The notes beneath the pieces were generated by a model, which was not told where the DNA came from, did not search any database, and saw only the letters and a program-made list of their open reading frames with translations. Below, piece by piece: positions 17,661 to 25,256 of a DNA stretch of 34,694 nucleotides. The first letter of the stretch is position 1, and every line of letters begins with the position of its first letter. The stretch comes from Terriglobales bacterium. GTDB taxonomy: Bacteria; Acidobacteriota; Terriglobia; Terriglobales; Acidobacteriaceae. Both the position numbers and the translations under genes were made by a program. The stretch spans positions 1 through 34,694 of the forward strand of contig JAATFM010000166.1 in NCBI GenBank assembly GCA_015655195.1. Reading direction: 5' to 3'.

Positions 17661-20039
17661 GTGCGACCGATGCGTCTGTCTGTGTCTTTGCTCGTCTGCC
17701 TTGTTCTCCTTGCCATCTCTGCTGCCGCACAGCGTCCCGCCAACTCGAATGCCACCTACCAGCAACTGCGGAGTCTGCTGCCCGCCGGCGATGCGCTCCC
17801 CGTGAGTCACTTCGAGCTGCGCCGCGACGCCGGCGTCTTGACCTTCGAGAGCGGCTCCTTTGTTTTCTACGGCGAAGTGAACGGCAAAATCACCGGCGCG
17901 GTCTTTCGCGGAACGGGCCACTTTCATCTTGCACCGCCCACACCGGAGGAGCGGCACAATCTGCACATCCTTGCGCACACGGACGAGTTCAACGAGGACT
18001 TCGACCAGGCGGTGCTGCGTTTTACGGACTCGACCGCCGCGGAGATTCACAAAGCCGCCACGGGCAAGCAGGCCGGCGAGGGTTCCTTTACGCAGGCGGC
18101 AACGGGGCTACGCGATTTTCAGGAGCATAAACTTCAAGAAAATATCGATCTGCGCCTGCTCGAAGACGTACTGAGTCCGGCCCAGGGCGGCTATTTTCTG
18201 GCCGCGATTCACGGTAAGAAAAATCCGCACCTGTTCTTCACCGTGGACCCATACGGCGACCGCGCCGTTTCACCGGATCAGGTTTCGCTGCTCAACTACA
18301 GCGACTGGGGCGAAACATATCTGGCCGCCTTTCCGCTCTCGGATGCCGCCGCGCGAAAGCAGGCCCAGGGAAGCTACCGCATCGACCACGAAAACCTCGA
18401 CACCACTATTGAGAAGAGCGGCTTTCTCACCGGCCAGGCCACGGTTCACCTCATCGCCCTTGAGGACGGATTGGCCGCCGCGCAACTTGCGCTCTTTCCC
18501 ACGCTGCGCGTCAGCAAGGTGGAGACCGACAAGGGCGAAGTCATGGACTATGTGCAGGAGAGCAAGGATCTGGATGCGGACTTCGGAGTCATCCTGCCGC
18601 ACCCGCTGAAAAAAGGCGAGTCCGTCGACATCCGCATTGCCTACGCCGGCAAGGATGTGGTCAAGAATGAAGGCAATTCCAACTACTATCCCATGGCGCG
18701 TGAAAGCTGGTATCCCAATTCCTCTCGCGGCCTGGGCGACTATGCCACCTACAGCATGGTTTTTCGCGTTCCCCGCGGGTTGCAACTGATTGCCACGGGA
18801 ACCAAAGCGACGGAGACGAACGACGGCAAGACCACAACCTCCGAGTGGAAGACCGATGTGCCTCTGGCCGTGGTCGGCTTCAACTTGGGCAAGTTCACCA
18901 TGAAGGAGGTCGTCATCCCCGGCAAGCTGGGCGACAACCTGACGGTGGACGCCTACGCCAACACCACCCCGCCGGACGAGTTCGCACACCTGAGCGATGC
19001 CAGCCTGGGCAGCTTCAACGCCCCCGGCATGTTGCCCCAGGAGTTGAGCGAAGGGCAGGTAGCCGCGCAGATCTATACGAACTACTTTGGCCCGCTGCCT
19101 TTTGCTCACGTGGCGCTCACGCAGCAGTTTGCCTGCAACTACGGCCAGAGCTGGCCCATGCTTGTCTACCTGCCGATCTGCGGTTTCCTCGACAGCACCC
19201 AGCAGCATTTTATGGGCCTGCGCCCGGAGGACATGTACTGGAAGGTAGTAACGGCGCATGAGGTGGCGCACCAGTGGTGGGGCCAGACCGTCGGCTTCCG
19301 CAGCTACCGCGACCAATGGATGAGCGAGGGCTTTGCCGATGCCTCGTCCACCATCTTTCTGCAGGCCACGCGTAACAAACCCGATGACTTCCGCGAATTC
19401 TGGAAGGAACAGCGAAAGCTCATCACCGAAAAAAATGCGCAGGGCTTCCGGCCCATCGACGTTGGCCCCGTCACCATGGGCTTTCGCCTGGCGACGGACA
19501 AAACCGGCTGGGACATCTACCAGAACCTCGTCTATCCCAAGGGCGCTTACATCCTGCAGATGATCCGCATGATGATGTGGCAGCGCAAGGACGGCGACGC
19601 CGAATTTATCACAATGATGCGCGACTTCGCTTCCACCTATCGCCTGCGCGCCGCCACCACGGAGGATTTCAAGGCCATGGTGGAAAAACACATGACCCCG
19701 CAGATGGACATCGAAGGCAATCACACGATGGACTGGTTCTTTCTCGAGTACGTTTACGGAACCGACCTGCCGGTCTACCACTTTGAATCGCAGGCCACGC
19801 CCACTGACACCGGCGTCACCCTGCACTTCAAGCTCACGCAATCCGGCGTGCCGGAGAGTTTCAAAAACCTGGTGCCGATCTACCTTGAGTTCGCCGACGG
19901 CAAGGTGACGCGCCTGGGCGAGGTCAAGGTAAGCGGCAATAAAACCATTGAACAGACGGTTCCGCTTGCCAAATCGCCCTCGCCGATCAAAAAGGTCTGG
20001 ATCAACTACTACTACGATGTGCTGTGCCTGGAGAACTAA
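17661..20039 (+). CDS. secreted M1 family aminopeptidase
   Basis: A zinc aminopeptidase of about 790 residues. Start: the GTG at 17661 has AGG six bases upstream and yields a clean signal peptide (MRLSVSLLVCLVLLAISAAAQ begins three codons later at an ATG); the frame stays open to an ATG at 17622. The HEXXH site is present and intact: HEVAH, then 18 residues, then Glu in MSEGFA. The N-terminal third is unusually long and beta-rich compared with classic M1 enzymes, and a GGMEN exopeptidase motif is not evident, so substrate preference is uncertain. The protein ends in a beta-rich domain (NLVPIYLEFADGKVTRLGEVKVSG). Probably degrades peptides outside the cytoplasm. It is downstream of prpBCD by about 100 bases. 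Confidence 0.9.
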   Translation: MRPMRLSVSLLVCLVLLAISAAAQRPANSNATYQQLRSLLPAGDALPVSHFELRRDAGVLTFESGSFVFYGEVNGKITGAVFRGTGHFHLAPPTPEERHNLHILAHTDEFNEDFDQAVLRFTDSTAAEIHKAATGKQAGEGSFTQAATGLRDFQEHKLQENIDLRLLEDVLSPAQGGYFLAAIHGKKNPHLFFTVDPYGDRAVSPDQVSLLNYSDWGETYLAAFPLSDAAARKQAQGSYRIDHENLDTTIEKSGFLTGQATVHLIALEDGLAAAQLALFPTLRVSKVETDKGEVMDYVQESKDLDADFGVILPHPLKKGESVDIRIAYAGKDVVKNEGNSNYYPMARESWYPNSSRGLGDYATYSMVFRVPRGLQLIATGTKATETNDGKTTTSEWKTDVPLAVVGFNLGKFTMKEVVIPGKLGDNLTVDAYANTTPPDEFAHLSDASLGSFNAPGMLPQELSEGQVAAQIYTNYFGPLPFAHVALTQQFACNYGQSWPMLVYLPICGFLDSTQQHFMGLRPEDMYWKVVTAHEVAHQWWGQTVGFRSYRDQWMSEGFADASSTIFLQATRNKPDDFREFWKEQRKLITEKNAQGFRPIDVGPVTMGFRLATDKTGWDIYQNLVYPKGAYILQMIRMMMWQRKDGDAEFITMMRDFASTYRLRAATTEDFKAMVEKHMTPQMDIEGNHTMDWFFLEYVYGTDLPVYHFESQATPTDTGVTLHFKLTQSGVPESFKNLVPIYLEFADGKVTRLGEVKVSGNKTIEQTVPLAKSPSPIKKVWINYYYDVLCLEN

Positions 20040-20289
20040 CAGACTGAAGAACTCGCCATTATGCCGCTGATCCGGAATGGCTTTTGGTTGGGTAGGCCGG
20101 GGATTGAACCTCGGCACCCCTGAGGTATGCTTTTGCCCCAAACTGGGGCGGCGGGCTGCGCGGTACGATTTCCGCGAAAATCAGCCGGTTTCCGTACCAA
20201 GGCCGCAACTTCCCCCCGCCCGGCTCCGTCATTCAAAATAGAAGCAAGCTCCAAGATTGCGTTCGCCCTCCTCAGGGAGGGCAATTGCC
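20040..20289. other. non-coding 250-bp gap with several short palindromes
   Basis: Holds a GCCCC/GGGGC hairpin (about 20144-20159), a GGTACG...CGTACC pair, and a TTTCCGCGAAAA palindrome at 20169-20180 that resembles the pair in front of fmdB. The T-run lies on the wrong side of the GCCCC hairpin for a forward terminator. AGGGAGG in front of 20290 is the ribosome-binding site of the next gene. Confidence 0.5.
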
Positions 20290-20826
20290 ATGCAGAATCC
20301 GCCGCCCATCCAAGTCGATAACGACGCGCACCTCGTACCGGCCTGGTCCATTGCGCTGGCCGTCGCAGCCTTTACCGCCGTGGAGTATTACTTCTGGATG
20401 GTGCTGCCGGCCACGCGTCACCATGCTCCGCCGCCGCTGGGCTTCCGCATCTACTTCAATCTCTCCTGGGGCCTGCTGGCTGCGCTCTACTTTCTAATGG
20501 TTGGCTACATCAGCAAGGACGCCCCCCGCCGCGCCATGAGCACGCGTTTCTGGATGGTGCTCTGTTTTGTAATGCCGGGCGGCATCGGCGCCGTGCTTTA
20601 CTTCCTGCTGCGTCAGCCTCTGGTCTCCGCCTGCCCGGCCTGCGGCACCTTTGTGCTGAGCGACTTCCACTTCTGCCCGCAGTGCAACTACCAGCTCACC
20701 GCAAGCTGCGGCAAGTGTTACCGCACCGTCCGCACCACGGACCAGTACTGCACCCGCTGCGGCCACGAGCTCGACAAGGACCAGATGCCGGCCCGTCTCC
20801 GCGTTATCGGCAGCCCGGGTTCCTGA
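20290..20826 (+). CDS. membrane protein with C-terminal double zinc ribbon
   Basis: 178 residues from the ATG at 20290, preceded by AGGGAGG. Three hydrophobic segments (AWSIALAVAAFTAVEYYFWMV, LSWGLLAALYFLMVGYI, FWMVLCFVMPGGIGAVLYFLL) are followed by a cytoplasmic-looking double zinc ribbon with four CxxC knuckles (CPACG, CPQC, CGKC, CTRCG). The anchor plus double zinc ribbon is common in uncharacterised bacterial membrane proteins. A TTTCCGCGAAAA site lies about 110 bases upstream. The LytTR regulator starts 56 bases downstream, so cotranscription is possible. Function unknown; the zinc ribbon could bind a protein or nucleic acid partner. Confidence 0.85.
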   Translation: MQNPPPIQVDNDAHLVPAWSIALAVAAFTAVEYYFWMVLPATRHHAPPPLGFRIYFNLSWGLLAALYFLMVGYISKDAPRRAMSTRFWMVLCFVMPGGIGAVLYFLLRQPLVSACPACGTFVLSDFHFCPQCNYQLTASCGKCYRTVRTTDQYCTRCGHELDKDQMPARLRVIGSPGS

Positions 20827-20882
20827 CCCTGTTCCTTCCGGATGGCATTTCCCGCGCCGCCTCACTACAATCATCTCTTGGC

Positions 20883-21728
20883 ATGACTCTTTCCGCGCTC
20901 ATCATCGACGATGAACGGCTGGCCCGCGATGAGCTCAAGTACCTGCTTGACTCCGTGGGCGGCGTCGATGTGGTCGCTCAGGGTGCAAACGGCATCGAGG
21001 CCATCGATCTGATCGAAGAGCACCACCCGGACCTCGTCTTTCTCGACGTGCAGATGCCGGGGCTCGACGGCTTCGGCGTTCTCAAGCAGCTTGCCGAGCG
21101 CGGCGCGGCGCGTGCGCTTCAGCATCCGGATGGCGAGCCGGAGCCGCTGCCGCAGATTGTCTTCGCAACCGCCTACGACCAATATGCCGTACGCGCCTTT
21201 GACGTGAACGCCGTCGATTATCTGCTCAAGCCCTTCGACCGCTCGCGTGTGGAGCAGGCCATCGAGCGTGCCCGCTCGCGCGTCGCAGGCGGCGCGGATT
21301 CCAACGCCATGCCGCGGCCAGAGGCCCAGCCTCAATCACAGCTTGACGCCCTGCTCCGCCTGCTCCACAACCGCACGCCCGGCGCCGCGCAGCATGCCAA
21401 GCTCATCGTGCAGGCGCAGAGCCGCCTGCTGCTCATCGATCAGTCCGAAATCTGCTACGCCGCCATCGACGAAGGCGTCATCCGCGTCGTCACGCAGCAG
21501 TTGGAAGGGCAATCGAAGTGCCGCACGCTCGAAGAGCTACTCGAACAGCTCGACCCGGCGCTCTTCTGGCGCGCGCATCGCGGCTTCGTCGTCAACATCA
21601 ACCACATCCGCGAAGTGGTGCCGTGGTTCAAATCCAGTTACCAGCTCCGCATGAACGACAAAAAGCAGACGGAAATCCCGGTGAGCCGTTCACAAACCCG
21701 CCGCCTGCGCGAGCTTTTCAATCTGTAA
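20883..21728 (+). CDS. LytTR-type response regulator
   Basis: 281 residues. An N-terminal receiver domain shows the acidic pair at D9/D10, the phospho-acceptor D55 (LVFLDVQMPGLDGFGVL), and the TAYDQYAVRAFDVNAVDYLLKPF signature with the conserved Lys. The second half is a LytTR DNA-binding domain (about 175-281; KCRTLEELLEQLDPALFWRAHRGFVVNINHIREVVPWFKSSYQLRMNDKKQTEIPVSRSQTRRLRELF), which binds direct repeats of about 9-10 bases. The ATG at 20883 is the first one that fits the receiver start; upstream bases are only weak for ribosome binding. No histidine kinase is adjacent, so the partner is elsewhere. The preceding membrane zinc-ribbon protein is a possible input. Confidence 0.93.
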   Translation: MTLSALIIDDERLARDELKYLLDSVGGVDVVAQGANGIEAIDLIEEHHPDLVFLDVQMPGLDGFGVLKQLAERGAARALQHPDGEPEPLPQIVFATAYDQYAVRAFDVNAVDYLLKPFDRSRVEQAIERARSRVAGGADSNAMPRPEAQPQSQLDALLRLLHNRTPGAAQHAKLIVQAQSRLLLIDQSEICYAAIDEGVIRVVTQQLEGQSKCRTLEELLEQLDPALFWRAHRGFVVNINHIREVVPWFKSSYQLRMNDKKQTEIPVSRSQTRRLRELFNL

Positions 21729-21785
21729 TCCTGCTCTCGCTTTGCTCTGCTAACTTCAAATCATCGCCCGATTGGAGTTTTCCGC

Positions 21786-23261
21786 ATGGCTTGCACTTCG
21801 TTGCCATCTCTCAAGCGCATCCTTGCAGGAATCCTTCTTGCCTCCTGCACGCCCTTGCTTACCGCTGCGAAGCCGGGCGCTCATGCCGCTCCCGCGCCGC
21901 CGCCCTCCGTCACCGCGCTGCTCGTCAGTGACGTACACTTCGAGCCTTTCTGGGACCCGGCCAAAGTGCCGCAGCTTGCCGCCGCGCCGGTGAGCGGATG
22001 GAAGGCGATTCTTGCCGCGCCGGCCTCACTCGACCAGGCCGAACGCTTCGCCGCGCTCCAGCAAAGCTGTAAGGTACGCGGCGAAGACACGGATTACACG
22101 CTCCTGGCGTCAAGCCTGGCCGCCATGCGCGCCCACGCGCCGCGCGCGCGATTCCTCACCATCAGCGGCGACCTCATCGCCCACGCATTCCCTTGCAAGT
22201 GGGCCGCCGTAATGCCGAATGCCACACCGCAGCAGTACGAAGCATTCGTCGTGAAAACCCTCGAATTCGTGCTTGCTGAATTCCGCTCCGAATTTCCCGC
22301 CGCGCCTGTTTACGCCGCGCTCGGCAACAACGACTCCGGCTGCGCCGACTATCGCATCGACGCGAACGGCAGCTTTCTTGCTGCCTCCGCTGCGGCTTTT
22401 ACCGGCAAGCTGGCTCCCGTAGAGCGCAAAGCCGCCGAGGCCGATTTCGCGGCTCAAGGAAACTTCAGCGCCTCGTTCCCCGCGCCATTCCGTCACACGC
22501 GGCTCGTCATCATCGACGATCTCTTTATGAGCAGCAAGTATCAAACCTGCGGCGGCAAGGCTGCACCCGACGCAGCCGAAACACAGCTTGCATGGCTCCG
22601 CGGAGAGCTTGATAAGGCCCGCGCAAACCACGAAAAAATCTGGGTGATGGGCCATATTCCGCCCGGCATCGATCCCTACTCGACGGCCAGAAGGATGCAG
22701 AACATCTGCGGCGGAAAAGACCCCGAGTTCTTTCTTTCCTCGGACAAGCTGGCAAACACGCTGGCCGGCTATGGCGACGTAATCCGCCTAGCCATCTTCG
22801 CGCACACGCACATGGACGAGATGCGCCTGATCGAACCCTTCCCCCTCAAGGGCAAAGCCGATTCGGTCGCCCTCAAGATGGTCCCGTCCATCTCGCCCAT
22901 CGACGGCAACAACCCGTCGTTCACGATTGCCTCCGTCGATTCGACCACTGCAACGCTACGCGACTACCGCGTCATCGCCGCATCGAACCAGACCGGCATC
23001 GATACCAAGTGGGCGGAGGAGTACGACTACGCACGGACCTATCACAAGCCGGCCTACTCGCCTGCCGCAGTCGAGCAGCTTGCCGACGCATTTCAGGCCG
23101 ATCCCGACGCCAAATCCCTTGCCAGCGAGAGTTATCTCAAGAACTACTTCGTCAGTGACCAGTCGCAAGCGCTCAAGCTCTTCTGGCCGCAATATACCTG
23201 CGCTCTCACGAACTTCACCGCCGACGCCTACCACGCCTGCCGCTGCCCGACTACAAAATAG
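21786..23261 (+). CDS. acid-sphingomyelinase-like metallophosphoesterase, possible lipoprotein
   Basis: 491 residues. The metallophosphoesterase motifs run in order: SDVHFEPFWDPA, TISGDLIAH, YAALGNNDSGCADY, MGHIPPGIDP and FAHTHMDEM. The spacing and the LGNND and GHIPPG forms match acid sphingomyelinase-like phosphodiesterases rather than generic calcineurin-type enzymes. The N-terminus (LKRILAGILLASC) ends in a fitting lipobox with Cys at 21, so outer-membrane or periplasmic lipidation is likely, though a cleavage further on after TAA or AHA is possible. Extra cysteines (for example CGGKAAPD and CALTNF) suggest disulphides in the periplasm. Substrate cannot be told; phosphodiester lipids or nucleotides are candidates. 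Converges with the minus-strand M1 gene; a palindromic repeat lies between. Confidence 0.87.
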   Translation: MACTSLPSLKRILAGILLASCTPLLTAAKPGAHAAPAPPPSVTALLVSDVHFEPFWDPAKVPQLAAAPVSGWKAILAAPASLDQAERFAALQQSCKVRGEDTDYTLLASSLAAMRAHAPRARFLTISGDLIAHAFPCKWAAVMPNATPQQYEAFVVKTLEFVLAEFRSEFPAAPVYAALGNNDSGCADYRIDANGSFLAASAAAFTGKLAPVERKAAEADFAAQGNFSASFPAPFRHTRLVIIDDLFMSSKYQTCGGKAAPDAAETQLAWLRGELDKARANHEKIWVMGHIPPGIDPYSTARRMQNICGGKDPEFFLSSDKLANTLAGYGDVIRLAIFAHTHMDEMRLIEPFPLKGKADSVALKMVPSISPIDGNNPSFTIASVDSTTATLRDYRVIAASNQTGIDTKWAEEYDYARTYHKPAYSPAAVEQLADAFQADPDAKSLASESYLKNYFVSDQSQALKLFWPQYTCALTNFTADAYHACRCPTTK

Positions 23262-23262
23262 C

Positions 23263-23314
23263 TGGGTGCCCCATCCTCGCCGGGTCTTTGTTTTTCCGGC
23301 TAGGGTGGGATGGG
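23263..23314. repeat. intergenic palindromic element, copy B
   Basis: Begins directly after the stop codon at 23261. The reverse complement aligns with copy A1 almost base for base: same left flank (ATCCCACCCTAG), same loop AAAAACAAAGAC and same right flank (TGGGGCACCC), with CCGG...CCGG in place of GCGC...GCGC in the stem. The two differing base pairs are both compensated. Placed between converging genes, it could also serve as a terminator. Confidence 0.8.
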
Positions 23315-23338
23315 ACAACTCGCTAACTTGCTAAGAAA

Positions 23339-25090
23339 TTACTGCTTGTTCACATCAATGTAGTAGAGATCCGTCGCCACCTGAAACTCGTCTTTCGTGA
23401 GCGGCGTCTTCATCCACTGCCACTTCGTCGTGGGACGAATGATCTGCCAGTGCTCCGGCGTGCCGATGCGCACCGGCATTGCGAAATTCTCTTCATCCGC
23501 GTCCCACTTATACATCACCATGTCCGGCGATTCGCCCCCCGGTGTCTGGCTAAAGAGCAGCTCCAGCCGCGGAATCCGCGTATGGCGCAGGTACTGGTTA
23601 AAGATCGGCGTCAGGTTCATCCCCGTGTGCAGGTTGAAATAGGCGACAACGTCTTCGGTCTGAATGGTCTGATACTTGAAGTGCTGATACAGCCCCTTGA
23701 TGAGCGCAAACCACTTTGCGTCGTCGTTCACCACAGAGCGCAGCGTGTTCAGCATCAGTGCGCCCTTGAAATACTGGTCCTCAGTAGGCTCGGCATTCAC
23801 GCCGCGCTCGGCCACAATCGGGCGCAGGTTGTAAATCTTCGGCCTGTAACCGCTCAGATACTTGATCGCATCAGCCTTGCCCCAGCGGTACTCCACATAG
23901 AGGCTTTCGAGATATGTGTCCCAGCCCTCGTGAAGCCACATATCGGCCGGGTCCACGGCTGTAATGCTGTTGCCGAACCACTCGTGCCCGCTCTCGTGAA
24001 TGATAATAAAGTCGAACCGCGGACTTACCCCCACTCCCGTCCAGTCATGTCCGTAGTAACCATTCTTGAATAAGTTCCCATAAGTCACCGCGCTCTGGTG
24101 CTCCATACCGGTATAAGGAGCTTCAATCAACTTATAGCCGTCTTTTATAAACGGATATTCACCGAAGTAATGTGTAAAAGCTTCCATCATGCCCTTCGCC
24201 TGCGGAAACTGCGCCTTCGCTTTGTCCAGATCCTCCGGCAGCGCATAGAAATCAAGCGGCTGATCGCCGTACTTATCGGCAAAGTGAACATAGTTACCAA
24301 TGTTCAGCGAAACATCATAGTTATTGATGGGATAACTGATATGCCAGTCCCAGCGTGTATAGCCGTCGCCTAAGTCAGTCTTACTGACAAACTTTCCATT
24401 CGACACATCCACAAGGCCGCTGGGAATGGCAACACTCAAGTCCATACTTTCCACTTCGTCGCGCCACTGGTCCTTATTCGGCCACCATACGCTTGCACCG
24501 TCGCCTTCACAGGCCGTGTTGATCCAGTCGTGGCCGGACGCATCCTTCTTGAAGGTAATGCCGCCGAAGCGCCCCAGTTCCGCCGGATTTCCGGAGTAAT
24601 AGAAATCGATCGAGACTACCTGCCCCGCGCGCAGCAGGTGCGGAAAGTCGACGAAGACCGCGCTGCCGTCGCGCTCGTATTTGAGCGGGGCTGTTTTGGA
24701 AAACTCGGGGCCCAGCAGAATCTTGTCGATGTTGAGCTTGTCGGTCAGGTCAAGCTGGATGCGGTCGCCGTCCTTCAGCATCCGGAAGCGAATCGTATTC
24801 TTGCCGCCGATCGACTTCTTCTCCGGATCGACGCGAATGTCGAGATGATAGTAAAGCAGGTCGTTGTTCTCGCGGTATGGGCCATAGGCGCCGCGCAGCA
24901 TATCGGCCCGCGTGGGAACCGGCGCGCCGGCATCGTTGGGCCGGATGGGTGGCTTCGGCTTCTCGGCCAGCTTCTGAGCCTGACTCTGCGCGGGAGCCGC
25001 AGCCTGTCCTGCATTTTGCCCGCCCTGCTGCGCCAGCATCACCGCGCACGCGCAGACCGCCATCGACAACGCCACTCCCATCCGTCTCAT
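23339..25090 (-). CDS. secreted M1 family metallopeptidase
   Basis: About 583 residues from the ATG at 25090, which has GAGGGAG five bases upstream; a GTG at 25096 is less likely. Signal peptide (MRRMGVALSMAVCACAVMLAQ) then a Gln/Ala-rich linker. The gluzincin site is intact: HESGHEWFGN, 18 residues from the His to the Glu in HEGWDTYLESLY. The family-typical N-terminal beta domain (YHLDIRVDPEKKSIGGKNTIRFRML) and the C-terminal helical part are present; a GxMEH form of the exopeptidase motif appears as YTGMEHQSAVTYG. Acts on peptides outside the cytoplasm. Second active M1 enzyme of the window. Base composition locally is lower in G+C (about 24050-24450) than the rest, without sign of transfer. 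Confidence 0.92.
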   Translation of the reverse strand: MRRMGVALSMAVCACAVMLAQQGGQNAGQAAAPAQSQAQKLAEKPKPPIRPNDAGAPVPTRADMLRGAYGPYRENNDLLYYHLDIRVDPEKKSIGGKNTIRFRMLKDGDRIQLDLTDKLNIDKILLGPEFSKTAPLKYERDGSAVFVDFPHLLRAGQVVSIDFYYSGNPAELGRFGGITFKKDASGHDWINTACEGDGASVWWPNKDQWRDEVESMDLSVAIPSGLVDVSNGKFVSKTDLGDGYTRWDWHISYPINNYDVSLNIGNYVHFADKYGDQPLDFYALPEDLDKAKAQFPQAKGMMEAFTHYFGEYPFIKDGYKLIEAPYTGMEHQSAVTYGNLFKNGYYGHDWTGVGVSPRFDFIIIHESGHEWFGNSITAVDPADMWLHEGWDTYLESLYVEYRWGKADAIKYLSGYRPKIYNLRPIVAERGVNAEPTEDQYFKGALMLNTLRSVVNDDAKWFALIKGLYQHFKYQTIQTEDVVAYFNLHTGMNLTPIFNQYLRHTRIPRLELLFSQTPGGESPDMVMYKWDADEENFAMPVRIGTPEHWQIIRPTTKWQWMKTPLTKDEFQVATDLYYIDVNKQ

Positions 25091-25182
25091 TCCCACTCCC
25101 TCTTGATGCTTTTCTGTATTTTATGAGTGCCGCCCCGTGCGGACTTCTCCGCCACCGCGCAAAATCGCAATTCCCAGATCGC

Positions 25183-25228
25183 ACACGAAAAGGCCGGAGA
25201 GCCTGACGGCTTCCCGGCCTTGTGTGTC
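25183..25228 (-). terminator. long hairpin after the TonB receptor gene
   Basis: On the minus strand AAGGCCGG and CCGGCCTT (25214-25221 and 25190-25197) form the outer stem, with an inner AGCC/GGCT stem and a TGAC-type tetraloop; CACAC/GTGTG extends it. The stem is followed by TTTTCG on the minus strand, a short T-run, so it is a likely intrinsic terminator for the receptor gene. Confidence 0.6.
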
Positions 25229-25256
25229 CTGCTCTCAGATTCCGGCTTTCAGCTCA

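Noticed and set aside
18270..20141. A 623-residue minus-strand reading frame
   Set aside because: Antisense to the M1 aminopeptidase gene with intact HEXXH; no motif or signal of its own.
20084..20160. A GGTTCAATCCC stretch on the minus strand, like a tRNA T-arm with an ACCA end
   Set aside because: No matching 5' acceptor strand, no D- or anticodon stem can be folded in the required 70-90 bases, and the T-stem itself is mispaired.
20140..20165. A GCCCC/GGGGC hairpin as a terminator after the M1 gene
   Set aside because: The T-run lies before, not after, the stem on the plus strand, and no gene on the minus strand ends here.
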